Positions 17,517-27,363 are shown, counted from the first letter of the stretch. The stretch is 64,000 nucleotides of DNA from Mucilaginibacter sp. PPCGB 2223 (GCF_001705515.1 NZ_MDJS01000003.1:62001-126000); one strand, 5' to 3'. Numbers and translations are program-made. Notes: a model not told the origin generated them from the letters alone.

Positions 17517-19046
17517 GTGGAAAATAAAAATAAAAAAGTAGCCTTAATTATTCTGGACGGCTGGGGATACGGCCGTAATGATAAATCTAATGCCATACTG
17601 GCGGCCCAAACTCCTTTCTTTGATTCGATGCTGGCTAAGTATCCTAACTCAAAGCTGGAAGCTTCGGGCATGTCGGTTGGTTTGCCCCCGGGCCAGATGG
17701 GTAACTCCGAAGTAGGGCACATGAACTTAGGCGCCGGCCGCGTGGTTTACCAGGAACTGGGCCGCATACACAAAGCTGTCGATGATCGTGAATTGGATGA
17801 AAACGCTGTGATCAAAGATGCTTTTGACTATGCCAAACAAAATAATAAGGATGTGCACTTCATCGGTTTGGTATCTGATGGCGGTGTGCACTCGCACATC
17901 AAACACTTAAAAGGTTTATGCGATGTTGCCGATCGTTTTGGCCTGCCGCATGTATATATCCACGCATTTTTAGATGGCCGCGATACCGACCCTAACGGCG
18001 GCCTGGGTTATGTAACCGACCTGGAAAATTACATCAGCAAAAAACAGAATATCCAGGTAGCATCGGCAGTTGGCCGTTACTACGCTATGGACAGGGATAA
18101 CCGCTGGGAACGCGTGCGCAAAGCGTACGACCTGATGGTGCACGGAGAAGGGAAACAAACCCACAGCATTCAACAGGCAATCTCTGAATCGTATGCTGAA
18201 GGTGTTACCGATGAATTTGTTTTGCCGATTGTTAAAACCGGCACCGACGGTAAACCAGTTGCCGTGATTAAAAACGGTGATGTGGTGATCTGCTTTAACT
18301 TCCGTACCGACCGTGGCCGCGAAATCACCATCGCGCTTACTCAAAAGCCTTTTCACGAGCAGAACATGGTGCCACTCGACCTGCACTATATCACCTTGAC
18401 CACTTACGACGAAACCTTTAAAAACGTTAAAGTGGTGTTCACTAAGGACGACCTGGTGAATACCCTTGGCGAAATACTGCAAAATGCCGGCAAGACCCAG
18501 ATACGCATAGCCGAGACCGAGAAATATCCGCACGTTACTTTCTTCTTCTCGGGTGGCCGCGAAAAGGAATTTGAGAACGAAAAACGCATCCTTATCCCTT
18601 CGCCTAAAGTTGCCACTTACGACCTGCAACCCGAAATGAGTGCACAGGGTATAACCGATGCCATCCTCCCTGAACTAAAAAGCGGCTGGGCCGATTTTAT
18701 CTGCCTCAACTTTGCCAATACCGATATGGTTGGCCATACCGGCGTATTCAGTGCGGTTGTGAAGGCTGCCGAAACAGCCGATAAATGTACACAGGCTGTT
18801 GTTGAAACCGGTATCGCCAACGGATATTCGTTCATAATTATTGCCGACCATGGTAATGCCGAATTTATGATCAATGATGATGGCACCCCCAATACCGCAC
18901 ATACCACTAACCTGGTGCCTTGTATCCTGATAGATAATGATTATCACGAAATAAAAGACGGCAAGCTTGGCGACATCGCCCCTACCATCCTTAAAATGTT
19001 AGGTGTAGCTATTCCAAAAGAGATGAGCGATAATGCATTGGTGTAA
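17517..19046 (+). CDS. gpmI: 2,3-bisphosphoglycerate-independent phosphoglycerate mutase
   Basis: 509 residues. The alkaline-phosphatase-superfamily active site is complete: LIILDGWGYG near the start (Asp13), the nucleophile serine around residue 63 in MGNSEVGHMNLGAGR, FLDGRDTDP, and the C-terminal metal site IIADHGNAE and NTAHTTN. It interconverts 3- and 2-phosphoglycerate in glycolysis using two Mn ions. The GTG start is chosen because family homology begins there (KKVALIILDGWG). The next gene overlaps its end by 14 nt. Confidence 0.96.
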   Translation: MENKNKKVALIILDGWGYGRNDKSNAILAAQTPFFDSMLAKYPNSKLEASGMSVGLPPGQMGNSEVGHMNLGAGRVVYQELGRIHKAVDDRELDENAVIKDAFDYAKQNNKDVHFIGLVSDGGVHSHIKHLKGLCDVADRFGLPHVYIHAFLDGRDTDPNGGLGYVTDLENYISKKQNIQVASAVGRYYAMDRDNRWERVRKAYDLMVHGEGKQTHSIQQAISESYAEGVTDEFVLPIVKTGTDGKPVAVIKNGDVVICFNFRTDRGREITIALTQKPFHEQNMVPLDLHYITLTTYDETFKNVKVVFTKDDLVNTLGEILQNAGKTQIRIAETEKYPHVTFFFSGGREKEFENEKRILIPSPKVATYDLQPEMSAQGITDAILPELKSGWADFICLNFANTDMVGHTGVFSAVVKAAETADKCTQAVVETGIANGYSFIIIADHGNAEFMINDDGTPNTAHTTNLVPCILIDNDYHEIKDGKLGDIAPTILKMLGVAIPKEMSDNALV

Positions 19047-19578
19047 AGCATCGCGCTATAACCTCATCGGTTTGTTTACGTTACTACTTGCAGCGTATGG
19101 CTGTAAACCTGATGTTAAACAAAGCAACGGCACTTTAAAATACTTCGATCTTTCGGGGTATTTTAAAGCCGAAGCAGCCCGCTTGAGCAAAAAAGCCAAA
19201 CCTGTTGTAAAAACTGTCAGCTATAACGGGCAAGCCGAAACCAAGAATATCCTTATCAGAAACTGGCCGCGGGAGCTCGACCTGTTCAGCAGTTCGGATA
19301 TCAACAAAGCCGCCTGGAAAGATAGTTATAACATCGCAAAAGCGGGCGACTCGGTAGTTTACACAGCTATTGATACTAACCTGCACACCCGCAAGATGGT
19401 GATCAGGTTTAGCCGTGGTCGGTTAAGCGGCGTGGCGATAACCAATTTCACCAAAAACATGCTCTACCAAACCGGCGAAAAATTGATCTATTATCCCGAT
19501 TCGCTTTACTATATCGAAAAGCATCAGCATGTGAAACTACTGGGCGCCAACAATTACCAGATAAGCGGTAAGTTTTAA
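19033..19578 (+). CDS. Hypothetical lipoprotein overlapping gpmI
   Basis: 181 residues. A signal peptide with lipobox LLAAYGC suggests a lipid-anchored envelope protein. The mature part has no recognised domain; it is rich in beta-strand patterns such as YNIAKAGDSVVYTAIDTN and LSGVAITNFTKNML. Its ATG lies inside the last codons of gpmI (14-nt overlap, different frame), so translation may be coupled. It converges on the TPR gene with 3 bp between stops. Function unknown. Confidence 0.75.
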   Translation: MHWCKASRYNLIGLFTLLLAAYGCKPDVKQSNGTLKYFDLSGYFKAEAARLSKKAKPVVKTVSYNGQAETKNILIRNWPRELDLFSSSDINKAAWKDSYNIAKAGDSVVYTAIDTNLHTRKMVIRFSRGRLSGVAITNFTKNMLYQTGEKLIYYPDSLYYIEKHQHVKLLGANNYQISGKF

Positions 19579-19581
19579 TAA

Positions 19582-20211
19582 TTATTTACCGGCTATAGCT
19601 GTAGCGGCAATAAGCTGCTGCCTGGAGATATCCAGCAAAGCCGCGATATCTTTACGATCGGGGTTTTCGTTCAGCACTTTCTCCAGATCGGCTACCGAAG
19701 CCCTTAAGGATTTAACGCCCCTGTCCTTATCATAAAACTTCGAGGTTTTTTGCAGTTTGAACAAACCATAATCGCGGTAGAAGATACCACGGTTCTGGTA
19801 AAACTTCATGTCAGACGGATTGATCGAAATAGCATTGGTAAGGTCGATAATCGCACCTAACAAACATTTTTCCTTATCGGCGGGCTGCGCAGCAGGATCG
19901 CGCGCCAGGAAACTTTTTGCCAGGGCCCTGAAATAGTAAGCCGATTCGTCGGTTGGTTTGAGTTCGAGCAAACGATTATAGGTAGTGATGGATTTTTTGT
20001 AGTTCTGATCGTGGTAGTAGGAATAGCCCAGCATCCATAAGGCGTTGGCGTTAGTCGAATCGACCACACAGGCTTTCTCCAAATGATTGACGGCGGTTTT
20101 AAAATCCCCGTTCATCAATGCCTGTTGCCCCATTTTAATATAAGCGCTTTGTCCCAGTACAGTTTCGACCGAGGAAATGATCAGAAAGGACAGAATAACC
20201 GAAAATTTCAT
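19582..20211 (-). CDS. TPR-repeat protein with signal peptide
   Basis: 209 residues. A signal peptide (cleavage near VLGQS, residue 20) precedes at least three tetratricopeptide repeats: YIKMGQQALMNGDFKTAVNH, ANALWMLGYSYYHDQNYKKS and SAYYFRALAKSFLA, then IDLTNAISINPSD. TPRs bind partner proteins, so this is likely a periplasmic scaffold. The 341-bp region to its right is shared with lon, transcribed the other way. Partner unknown. Confidence 0.85.
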   Translation of the reverse strand: MKFSVILSFLIISSVETVLGQSAYIKMGQQALMNGDFKTAVNHLEKACVVDSTNANALWMLGYSYYHDQNYKKSITTYNRLLELKPTDESAYYFRALAKSFLARDPAAQPADKEKCLLGAIIDLTNAISINPSDMKFYQNRGIFYRDYGLFKLQKTSKFYDKDRGVKSLRASVADLEKVLNENPDRKDIAALLDISRQQLIAATAIAGK

Positions 20212-20552
20212 TTGGAGGGGAATCCATTAAACTAACCGCCAACAACAAACACGTATTAATAACTCAATTGTAACTGTTTTATTATTGATGAGTCTGAATC
20301 ATTAGCATAAAGTTATCAACAGTTACCCAAAAAATGCACGCCAAAATAGTTTTTTACTTTGATGGAATATATTCCGAACTTTGTAAACTGATCTGTTCAA
20401 ATTGTACTTGAAAAATTATTTTTTACGGATAATAACAAGCTTGGCATAGCTCTTGAAATATACTTATGCTACCGGTTTACCCGGTACCAATACCCGGTTC
20501 GTTATACAACGGGCTGACAATTTGACGTTATTACATACATAGATACTACTCC
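20212..20552. other. Divergent regulatory region between the TPR gene and lon
   Basis: 341 bp, AT-rich, no credible ORF. It holds an inverted pair GTAACTG (near 20270) and CAGTTAC (near 20318), a sigma-54-like string TTGGCATAGCTCTTGA at 20441-20456 that has the -24 GG but GA in place of the -12 GC, and two direct copies of TACCCGGT at about 20478-20498. No clear TAnnTTTG element precedes lon. Confidence 0.4.
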
Positions 20553-23027
20553 ATGAGTTTTGATTCATTTGATTTTAAAAGTGCATTACCCATTATAAAC
20601 GAAGATTCGGAGTTTTTCCCCCTCATGTCATCCGAAGATGAGGAGGAAATGAACAATGAAGAGCTACCTGAAGTTTTGTCAATATTACCGCTGCGCAACA
20701 CGGTTTTGTTCCCCGGTGTGGTCATACCTATTACCGTTGGCCGTGATAAATCCATCAAATTAATACGCGATGCCAACAAAGGCAACCGCATGATTGGGGT
20801 AGTTGCGCAACAGGATGTGGGGATTGAAGACCCTACTTTTAACCAGCTTAACCAGGTTGGCACCATAGCCCTCATCATCAAAATGCTGCAAATGCCCGAT
20901 GGAAATACCACTGTCATCCTACAGGGCAAAAAGCGTTTTATGCTCAAAGATGAGGTGCAAAGCGAGCCTTATATCAAAGCTACGATACAACCTTTCCAGG
21001 AAGTTAAACTGAAAGAAGATAAAGAGTTCAGGGCTATGGTATCCTCCATCAAGGATATGGCCATGAACATCATCCAGCTCTCGCCGAATATCCCAAGCGA
21101 AGCAGGCATAGCTATCCGGAATATCGAGAGCACCTCGTTCCTCATCAACTTTATATCGAGCAACATGAACGCCGATATGGCTGCCAAACAGCACCTGCTC
21201 GAAATGAACAACCTGCGCGAGCGTGCCCGTAATGTACTGGAACACCTCACTGTGGAAATACAGATGCTGGAGCTGAAGAACCAGATACAAACCAAGGTGC
21301 GCACCGACCTGGACAAGCAGCAGCGCGACTATTTTCTGAATCAGCAGCTCAAAACCATACAGGAAGAACTGGGCGGCAATACGCCCGACCTCGAGATCGA
21401 GAACCTGCGTAACCGCGCCGCTAAAAAGAAATGGGGCAAAGAGGTTGGCGAGCACTTTAAAAAAGAACTTGAGAAACTTACACGTACCAACCCTGCAGCA
21501 GCAGATTATTCGGTACAGATCAATTATTTAGAGTTATTGCTCGATCTGCCCTGGAACGAGTTCACCAAAGATAACTTCGACCTGAAACGTGCCCAAAAAA
21601 TTCTGGATAAAGATCATTTTGGTTTAGATAAGGTTAAGCAACGCATTATAGAATACCTGGCCGTGCTTAAATTAAAGCATAATATGAAGGCCCCTATCCT
21701 GTGCCTGGTTGGCCCTCCGGGTGTAGGTAAAACTTCACTGGGCAAATCTATCGCCAAAGCTTTGGGCCGTAAATATGTGCGTATGGCTTTAGGCGGCATA
21801 CGCGATGAGGCCGAGATACGCGGGCACCGCAAAACATATATAGGCGCAATGCCGGGCCGGGTGATCACTTCGCTTAAAAAAGCAGGCGCGGCCAACCCCG
21901 TATTTATTTTAGATGAGATAGATAAAGTAGGCAGCGATTTCCGCGGCGACCCGTCGTCGGCGTTGTTAGAGGTGCTCGACCCTGAACAGAACGGTACTTT
22001 TTATGATAATTATGTAGAGATGGATTTCGACCTGTCGAACGTGATGTTCATCGCTACAGCAAACTCGTTAAGCACCATTCAGCCTGCTTTGTTAGACAGG
22101 ATGGAGATCATCGAGGTTAATGGCTATACCATCGAAGAAAAAGTGGAGATAGCCAAACAACACCTGGTGCCTAAGCAGCGCGAAGCACACGGCTTAAAAA
22201 CCAGGGATGTTACTTTTAAAAATAACGTGCTCGAGAAAGTGGTTGAGGATTATACCCGCGAATCGGGCGTACGCGCTTTGGAGAAGAAGATCGGTTCGCT
22301 GATCCGTGGCATTGCCAAAAACATCGCCATGGAAGAGGAATATAATAATGCCGTAACCAAGGAAGATGTTGAACGCATCTTGGGTGCGCCTATTTTCGAT
22401 AAGGATCAATACGAAAACAATGATGTTGCGGGTGTAGTTACCGGCCTGGCCTGGACACAGGTAGGCGGCGACATCCTGTTCATCGAAGCCAGTTTGAGCC
22501 CGGGAAAAGGTAAGCTTACCCTAACCGGCAGCCTGGGCGACGTAATGAAGGAATCGGCTGTGATTGCGTTAGCGTATTTACGCTCGCATGCTGCACAATT
22601 TGATATCGACCAAAGATTATTCGATCAGTGGGACGTACATATTCACGTACCGGCAGGCGCAACTCCAAAGGACGGCCCGTCGGCAGGCGTAACCATGCTT
22701 ACCGCCCTTACATCGGCATTTACGCAGCGCAAGGTTAAACCTCACCTGGCAATGACGGGCGAGATCACCCTGCGCGGCAAAGTACTGCCTGTTGGCGGCA
22801 TCAAAGAAAAAATACTGGCTGCCAAGCGTGCCAATATCACGGAAGTTATCCTGTGCAAATCAAACCAAAAGGACATCAACGAGATAAAAGGCGATTATAT
22901 TAAGGATATGCAGTTTCATTATGTAACCGATATGCAGCAGGTAATCGATTTGGCCTTATTGACACAAAAGGTTAAAAACCCGCTTGACCTGACGATAAAA
23001 GAAGATCTGAAACCTGTTTTAAATTAA
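20553..23027 (+). CDS. lon: ATP-dependent protease Lon
   Basis: 824 residues. The order is Lon N-terminal substrate domain (about 45-240), AAA+ ATPase with Walker [10 protein letters not shown] (about 388-396) and Walker [11 protein letters not shown], and a C-terminal S16 protease domain with catalytic Ser near residue 710 in [10 protein letters not shown] and Lys near 752 in [13 protein letters not shown]. It degrades damaged and regulatory proteins in the cytosol. An acidic N-terminal extension (residues 15-38, rich in Glu) precedes the conserved [15 protein letters not shown]. It ends at a strong terminator. Confidence 0.97.
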   Translation: MSFDSFDFKSALPIINEDSEFFPLMSSEDEEEMNNEELPEVLSILPLRNTVLFPGVVIPITVGRDKSIKLIRDANKGNRMIGVVAQQDVGIEDPTFNQLNQVGTIALIIKMLQMPDGNTTVILQGKKRFMLKDEVQSEPYIKATIQPFQEVKLKEDKEFRAMVSSIKDMAMNIIQLSPNIPSEAGIAIRNIESTSFLINFISSNMNADMAAKQHLLEMNNLRERARNVLEHLTVEIQMLELKNQIQTKVRTDLDKQQRDYFLNQQLKTIQEELGGNTPDLEIENLRNRAAKKKWGKEVGEHFKKELEKLTRTNPAAADYSVQINYLELLLDLPWNEFTKDNFDLKRAQKILDKDHFGLDKVKQRIIEYLAVLKLKHNMKAPILCLVGPPGVGKTSLGKSIAKALGRKYVRMALGGIRDEAEIRGHRKTYIGAMPGRVITSLKKAGAANPVFILDEIDKVGSDFRGDPSSALLEVLDPEQNGTFYDNYVEMDFDLSNVMFIATANSLSTIQPALLDRMEIIEVNGYTIEEKVEIAKQHLVPKQREAHGLKTRDVTFKNNVLEKVVEDYTRESGVRALEKKIGSLIRGIAKNIAMEEEYNNAVTKEDVERILGAPIFDKDQYENNDVAGVVTGLAWTQVGGDILFIEASLSPGKGKLTLTGSLGDVMKESAVIALAYLRSHAAQFDIDQRLFDQWDVHIHVPAGATPKDGPSAGVTMLTALTSAFTQRKVKPHLAMTGEITLRGKVLPVGGIKEKILAAKRANITEVILCKSNQKDINEIKGDYIKDMQFHYVTDMQQVIDLALLTQKVKNPLDLTIKEDLKPVLN

Positions 23028-23036
23028 GATAAGTGA

Positions 23037-23064
23037 AAGCCGGAATAATCGTCCGGCTTTTTTA
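23037..23064 (+). terminator. Rho-independent terminator of lon
   Basis: Arms AAGCCGGA (23037-23044) and TCCGGCTT (23052-23059), then a T-run. The T-run merges into the promoter element of the next gene. Confidence 0.85.
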
Positions 23065-23070
23065 TTTTTG
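23063..23070 (+). promoter_or_regulatory. -7 promoter element of the LpxR-like gene
   Basis: TATTTTTG matches TAnnTTTG, 22 nt before the ATG at 23093. It overlaps the T-tract of the lon terminator. Confidence 0.4.
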
Positions 23071-23092
23071 CCCGATTGATTATAACCTGTTG

Positions 23093-24037
23093 ATGAAATT
23101 CTATTTTCTTTTTCTTCTTTCGCTTTTGCCGGGCCTGGTGTCTTTTGCGCAAACGAGGTCTTACAAAAACGAAATCGGCTTTCAAACGGATAACGATGGC
23201 TTTTTAGGTCAGGGGCAGGACAGGTATTACACCGCAGGCAATTTTTTGCATTTCAATCACGCGTTAAACTTTACCGACACCAATCGCCTGGCCAACAAAG
23301 TTTTGGGTTTTGAGCTTGGCCAGAAAATTTATACACCGCAATCCGGACTTATACTCGATCCGCATTTTATCGATCGCCCTTTTGCAGGGTATCTGTATGC
23401 AGGCTCATCATTGAACCTGCTTTACAAAAACGAAAGTAACCTGCGATTTGAAGGTCAGCTGGGCTTTGTGGGCCCCCATGCTTACGGCAAAGAAACCCAG
23501 GACCTGATCCACAAAACCTTCGGTTTTTACACCCCCGATGGCTGGGAATACCAGATACAGAACGACTTCGAGATCAACCTGTCGGCACAGTACAACAGCC
23601 TGCTTTTCCGCATTGATCAGTTTGATATGAGCTTTAGCAGTTATGCCGATTTAGGCACTGGCTTTACAGGCGCCGGATTGGGTGGTATGCTCCGGCTGGG
23701 CACAACCGGCCCTTTATATAGCTCTGTCAGCACCGGGAGCACTGTATCCGCTTCGGGTAAACCAGCCGGGCAGGAGCTGTTTATCTATTACAAACCGTTA
23801 CTCAATTTTGTGGCTTATGATGCCACCATCCAGGGTAGTATGTTTGCAGGCACCCCGGCCCCAAACGAGATTGTCAGCACGATAAAACCTGTAGTGTTCA
23901 GCCAGCAGATAGGCGGCGACCTGGTAATGGGGCATTGGGTGATCGATGCATCGGTTATATTTCAAAGCCATACCACAAAACAAATGATCAAAACCGAACA
24001 ATGGGGCTCAATTAGTGTGCTTTACAGGTTCAATTAA
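23093..24037 (+). CDS. LpxR-family outer-membrane lipid A 3'-O-deacylase
   Basis: 314 residues from the ATG at 23093. That start is chosen because a signal peptide (LLPGLVSFAQ) begins there; a longer frame to 23033 would run into the terminator. The LpxR (DUF2219) signatures are present: FQTDNDGFLGQGQDRYYTAG near residue 30, with the catalytic Asn/Asp region, and GFVGPHAYGKETQ with its later His. LpxR barrels remove the 3'-acyl chain of lipid A in the outer membrane. The assignment rests on motifs; activity and calcium dependence are not shown. Confidence 0.82.
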   Translation: MKFYFLFLLSLLPGLVSFAQTRSYKNEIGFQTDNDGFLGQGQDRYYTAGNFLHFNHALNFTDTNRLANKVLGFELGQKIYTPQSGLILDPHFIDRPFAGYLYAGSSLNLLYKNESNLRFEGQLGFVGPHAYGKETQDLIHKTFGFYTPDGWEYQIQNDFEINLSAQYNSLLFRIDQFDMSFSSYADLGTGFTGAGLGGMLRLGTTGPLYSSVSTGSTVSASGKPAGQELFIYYKPLLNFVAYDATIQGSMFAGTPAPNEIVSTIKPVVFSQQIGGDLVMGHWVIDASVIFQSHTTKQMIKTEQWGSISVLYRFN

Positions 24038-24045
24038 GTAAGGGC

Positions 24046-24456
24046 TTACTCAAAACTCGTTTTCCGGCGGTTCATTTTCTTCAATGATGCTTTTCTCTTG
24101 TTATCGAGCCTTGCGGCGATAGCTGCTTTAGAAGGTTTGCTCTTTTTACGCTTCTTTGGTTGGTGCAGCGCCCTGGTCAGGATATCGGCCAGCTTATCCA
24201 AAGCTATCTCTTTGTTGAGATACTGACTGCGCTCCTCATCGCATACGATCTGTAAAAGGCCATCTTTATTTAACCGCGATTGCAGCTTGCCAAGCAAAAG
24301 GGCCTTCTCTTCATCAGTAAAAACATCGCTGTCGCTGATGGAAAATAACAGTTCGACCTTGGTTGATACCTTGTTCACATTCTGCCCGCCCGCGCCACCG
24401 CTCCGCGAGGTTTTGTATTGGATATTTCTTTGCAGATCGGCTTTAGTAAAGTTCAT
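24046..24456 (-). CDS. arfB: Alternative ribosome-rescue peptidyl-tRNA hydrolase
   Basis: 136 residues. The release-factor motif GGQ is at residues 23-25 (SGGAGGQNVNKVSTKVEL). The C-terminus is a strongly basic tail (KKRKKSKPSK and RRK), which in ArfB (YaeJ) inserts into the empty mRNA channel of stalled ribosomes. It lacks the codon-recognition domains of RF1/RF2. It frees ribosomes stalled without a stop codon. It is divergent from cmk with only 24 bp between the start codons. Confidence 0.93.
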   Translation of the reverse strand: MNFTKADLQRNIQYKTSRSGGAGGQNVNKVSTKVELLFSISDSDVFTDEEKALLLGKLQSRLNKDGLLQIVCDEERSQYLNKEIALDKLADILTRALHQPKKRKKSKPSKAAIAARLDNKRKASLKKMNRRKTSFE

Positions 24457-24465
24457 TTGGTTGCG

Positions 24466-24473
24466 TATCTTCG
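24466..24473 (+). promoter_or_regulatory. Near-match -7 promoter element of cmk
   Basis: TATCTTCG differs from TAnnTTTG at one position and ends 7 nt before the ATG at 24481. The divergent arfB start is at 24456, so the two promoters are interlocked. Confidence 0.4.
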
Positions 24474-24480
24474 TGCCTGT

Positions 24481-25161
24481 ATGAGTAATAATATCGTAGT
24501 TGCCATTGATGGATATTCGTCGTGCGGTAAAAGCACCATTGCCAAAGCTTTAGCTAAAAAACTTCACTTTATTTACATCGATAGCGGTGCGATGTACCGC
24601 GCGGTAACTCTCTATTTTTTGCGCAATAATATCGATTTAAACGATAGCGGCCAAGTTTCCGAAGCGCTCAAAAACATACATCTCAACTTCCACTCGCGCG
24701 ATTACCAGACCCACATTATGCTCAACGACGAGGAAGTGTCTGACGAAATACGCCAGATGCCGGTATCCGAAAATGTGAGCGCCGTATCGGCCATACATGC
24801 CGTGCGCGTGGAGATGGTAAAGCAGCAGCAGCGCATGGGCAAATCAAAAAACATTATTATGGATGGCCGCGATATCGGTACCGTAGTATTCCCGGATGCA
24901 CAGGTAAAACTGTTTATGACAGCCGACCCTAAAGTTCGCGCCGAGCGCCGTTTCAAGGAGCTGACAGACAAAAACCCGGATCTTACTCTCGAAGAAGTTT
25001 TCGAGAACCTCGCCCACCGCGATTACGCCGATACCACGCGCAAAGAAAGCCCCCTAACCCGCGCACACGATGCGATCATCTTAGATAATACCGACCTGAC
25101 GCCCGATGAGCAGTTGCAGTTTGCGATTGATAAGATAACACCGTTTTTAAAGGAGGCATAA
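24481..25161 (+). CDS. cmk: Cytidylate kinase
   Basis: 226 residues from the ATG at 24481. A longer frame reaches into the arfB gene but lacks family homology. The P-loop GYSSCGKST (about residues 11-19) is followed by the CMP-specific segment YIDSGAMYRAVTLYFL. MDGRDIGTVVFPDA and RAERRFKEL complete the NMP-kinase core. It phosphorylates CMP and dCMP. The serine-cysteine P-loop differs slightly from the usual GPAGSGKST. Convergent with metZ. Confidence 0.95.
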   Translation: MSNNIVVAIDGYSSCGKSTIAKALAKKLHFIYIDSGAMYRAVTLYFLRNNIDLNDSGQVSEALKNIHLNFHSRDYQTHIMLNDEEVSDEIRQMPVSENVSAVSAIHAVRVEMVKQQQRMGKSKNIIMDGRDIGTVVFPDAQVKLFMTADPKVRAERRFKELTDKNPDLTLEEVFENLAHRDYADTTRKESPLTRAHDAIILDNTDLTPDEQLQFAIDKITPFLKEA

Positions 25162-25165
25162 TAAC

Positions 25166-25197
25166 TATTTTACCCCGATCTGTAGACCAGGGTAAAT
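25166..25197. terminator. Weak hairpin between convergent cmk and metZ
   Basis: Arms TTTTACCC (about 25168-25175) and GGGTAAAT (25190-25197), AT-rich on both flanks, so it could serve both convergent genes. Confidence 0.35.
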
Positions 25198-25207
25198 AAT
25201 AATTAAA

Positions 25208-26389
25208 TCAAAGCGAACTTTTATCCAGTGCCTGGCTGATATCGGCAATAATATCATCAACTTTTTCCAAACCTACCGAAATACGGATCAGGCCAGGAGT
25301 AATACCCACGGCAGCACGTTCCTCATCAGTGAGTTTGCTGTGCGTGGTACTTGCCGGGTGCGAGGCTATACTGCGGGTATCGCCCAGATTGGCGGTTACT
25401 GACAGCATTTGCAGGGCGTTCAAAAATTTACGGCCTGCTTCTACCCCGCCCTTTACTTCAAGGCAAAACACGCCGCCGCCGCCGCTCATTTGTTTTTTGG
25501 CAATATCGTATTGCGGGTGCCCTTTCAAAAAGGGATATTTCACCAAACTTACATTCGGGTGGCTTTGCAAGGCTTCGGCAGCTTTGTAGGCATTTTCGCA
25601 ATGGCGCTGCATGCGTACCTCTAAAGTCTCCAGGCTTTTGCTTAGTACCCAGGCATTAAAGGCCGATAATGTCGGCCCGGTAACACGGCAAAACAGGTAG
25701 ATCTCGCGGATCAGGTCGGCACGGCCAACCACTACCCCGCCCAGCACACGGCCCTGCCCGTCGATCCATTTGGTGGCCGAATGCACCACCAGGTCGGCGC
25801 CAAACTCAATAGGGCGCTGCAGCACCGGCGTGGCAAAGCAGTTATCCACGTTGAAGATCAGGTTATGCTTTTTAGTGAATTTACCAACCCACTCCAGGTC
25901 GAGCACTTCTAACTGCGGGTTAGTTGGTGTTTCAAGGTATACCATTTTGGTATTGGGCTGCACGGCAGCTTCCCATGCGGCATGGTCGCCGGCAGGCACC
26001 ATAGTATAGGTAATGCCGAAATTCGGCATGTATTTTTTAATAAAGGTATTGGTGTTGCCAAATATCGAGCTGCTCACGATCATGTGATCGCCGTTTTTGA
26101 GCAGCGACATGATCGACCCTACCACGGCACTCATCCCACTCGCAGTCGAGAAACCGGCTTCGGCGCCTTCCAAGGCTACCATTTTGGCGGTAAACTCATC
26201 CACGTTAGGGTTGCTGAAGCGGCTATAAATATTATCGTCCGATTCTTCGGCGAAAGCCGCGCGCATCGACTCGGCATCATCAAAAACAAAACTGCTGGTT
26301 AAATAAACCGGCGTAGAGTGCTCGCCTTGCTGTGTGCGTGGGGTTTGTATGCGTACCGCCTGGGTTATGGGGTCTAATTTGCTCGACAT
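25208..26389 (-). CDS. metZ: O-succinylhomoserine sulfhydrylase
   Basis: 393 residues from the ATG at 26389; an in-frame upstream codon at 26422 would add a non-conserved leader. It is a Cys/Met-metabolism PLP enzyme with the PLP lysine in HSATKWIDGQGR (about residue 205), the binding aspartate in FNVDNCFATP, and STASGMSAVVG. The TKW-DGQGR context is typical of MetZ, which makes homocysteine from O-succinylhomoserine and sulfide. MetB or O-acetylhomoserine sulfhydrylase are the alternatives. It lies 37 bp after the osmC gene in the same direction. Confidence 0.85.
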   Translation of the reverse strand: MSSKLDPITQAVRIQTPRTQQGEHSTPVYLTSSFVFDDAESMRAAFAEESDDNIYSRFSNPNVDEFTAKMVALEGAEAGFSTASGMSAVVGSIMSLLKNGDHMIVSSSIFGNTNTFIKKYMPNFGITYTMVPAGDHAAWEAAVQPNTKMVYLETPTNPQLEVLDLEWVGKFTKKHNLIFNVDNCFATPVLQRPIEFGADLVVHSATKWIDGQGRVLGGVVVGRADLIREIYLFCRVTGPTLSAFNAWVLSKSLETLEVRMQRHCENAYKAAEALQSHPNVSLVKYPFLKGHPQYDIAKKQMSGGGGVFCLEVKGGVEAGRKFLNALQMLSVTANLGDTRSIASHPASTTHSKLTDEERAAVGITPGLIRISVGLEKVDDIIADISQALDKSSL

Positions 26390-26426
26390 TATAAAAGAGG
26401 ATATTGTAGATAAAAAACGCAATTAA

Positions 26427-26855
26427 TTAAGCCGTCGGGTGCACAAATACTTTGTATTTGATCTGCGTTCCCGAACCTGATAAAGTAGCTGCGACCGAGC
26501 AGTACTTGTTTACCGATAATTCAACAGCACGTTCGGCCTTGTCCTGGTCGACATTACCATAAATATGGAAATCGATAGACACATCTTTCCAAAGCGATGG
26601 TTCTTTGCCCGTCTCACGGTCGCCATTCACTACCATCTTGTAATCGGTAACATCCTGGCGCTGTTTTTTCAGGATACTGATCACGTCGATACCGCTGCAA
26701 CCGGCCAGGCCCATCAGCAACATCTGCATAGGTCGCACGCCGAAGTTTTCGCCGCCGCTTTCGGGGCTGCTGTCCATCCGTACGCTGTGACCGTTCTCGT
26801 CCTTCGCCTCAAAACCAAAATCGCCATGCAGGCGTGCCAATTCAATAGTAGCCAT
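26427..26855 (-). CDS. OsmC-family peroxide/thiol protein
   Basis: 142 residues. The OsmC-type catalytic cysteine is in LMGLAGCSGIDVISIL (about residue 53), and the second usual cysteine position is represented by YCSVAATL (about residue 118). The family reduces organic hydroperoxides. It is upstream of metZ in one transcript, with a TAAATTTG promoter element 18 nt before the ATG. A second OsmC-family gene lies at 39526. Confidence 0.88.
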   Translation of the reverse strand: MATIELARLHGDFGFEAKDENGHSVRMDSSPESGGENFGVRPMQMLLMGLAGCSGIDVISILKKQRQDVTDYKMVVNGDRETGKEPSLWKDVSIDFHIYGNVDQDKAERAVELSVNKYCSVAATLSGSGTQIKYKVFVHPTA

Positions 26856-26873
26856 TGTCTATGTAATAAGTCG

Positions 26874-26881
26874 CAAATTTA
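26874..26881 (-). promoter_or_regulatory. -7 promoter element of the osmC-metZ pair
   Basis: Minus-strand TAAATTTG, a TAnnTTTG match, 18 nt before the ATG at 26855. Confidence 0.5.
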
Positions 26882-27014
26882 GCTTTTTTGCCCGAAATTG
26901 AAAGCGGGTAAATGTTTGAGAGATGTAATGTTTTGAGGCGGGGTTAGCTGGAAAGTTTGAAGGTTGAAATGTTGTGAGGTTGTTTCGCGTAAGGCATTTA
27001 TAAAATAAAATCAA

Positions 27015-27102
27015 GTCATGCTAAACTTGTTTCAGCACCCCACAGAACAGAAACCTTTGCAAAGTTTTTTGACTTTCGAATTTTTCCTTTTGACTTAATC
27101 TG
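27015..27102. repeat. TCATGCTGAAC-family half repeat with AT-rich tail (copy 2)
   Basis: GTCATGCTAAACTTGTTTCA and the following CACAGAACAG, then a T-rich tail ending near TTTTGACTTAA. The same order recurs at 49496-49584 with scattered substitutions. Confidence 0.65.
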
Positions 27103-27240
27103 GCCAACGCCTGCTCCGGGCCGCGCTTTCCCTGCCCGTCCGGCAGGCGGGCGCTCATACTGCACAAGGCATTAGCCACAGCCTGCGCTGATCCCATCGA
27201 AGGACCGGTATCCCTGCCTGCCGGCAGGCAGGCGCTTCAA
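27103..27240. repeat. GC-rich REP-like unit with two GCCTGCCGG palindromes (copy 1)
   Basis: Two hairpin-forming stretches, CCTGCCCGTCCGGCAGGCGG (about 27131-27150) and CTGCCTGCCGGCAGGCAGG (about 27214-27232), are joined by CTCATACTGC and GGCATTAG words. The unit is the reverse complement of the one at 54230-54360, with about 20 extra bases in the middle. It sits between sequences that are contiguous at 49.58 kb. Confidence 0.7.
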
Positions 27241-27284
27241 TCTAACGCAGACTTATCTTTACACAAATCAGTTATTCTCCCGCC

Positions 27285-27308
27285 ATCGTCGGTGTCCTCA
27301 CCGACGAT
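27285..27308. repeat. 24-bp palindromic repeat, variant with compensatory changes
   Basis: Arms ATCGTCGGTG and CACCGACGAT around a TCCT loop. Relative to the copy at 50281, two T-A pairs in the stem are C-G pairs here, changed on both arms, so the pairing is kept. Confidence 0.65.
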
Positions 27309-27363
27309 TTCTCCTCACTATCATAACCCATGGTATTTCCAATTATTGATTCTTGACTTGTGG

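Noticed and set aside
17970..18629. Leftward frame of 219 codons
   Set aside because: Antisense to gpmI in codon register with low-complexity leftovers; no homology recognised.
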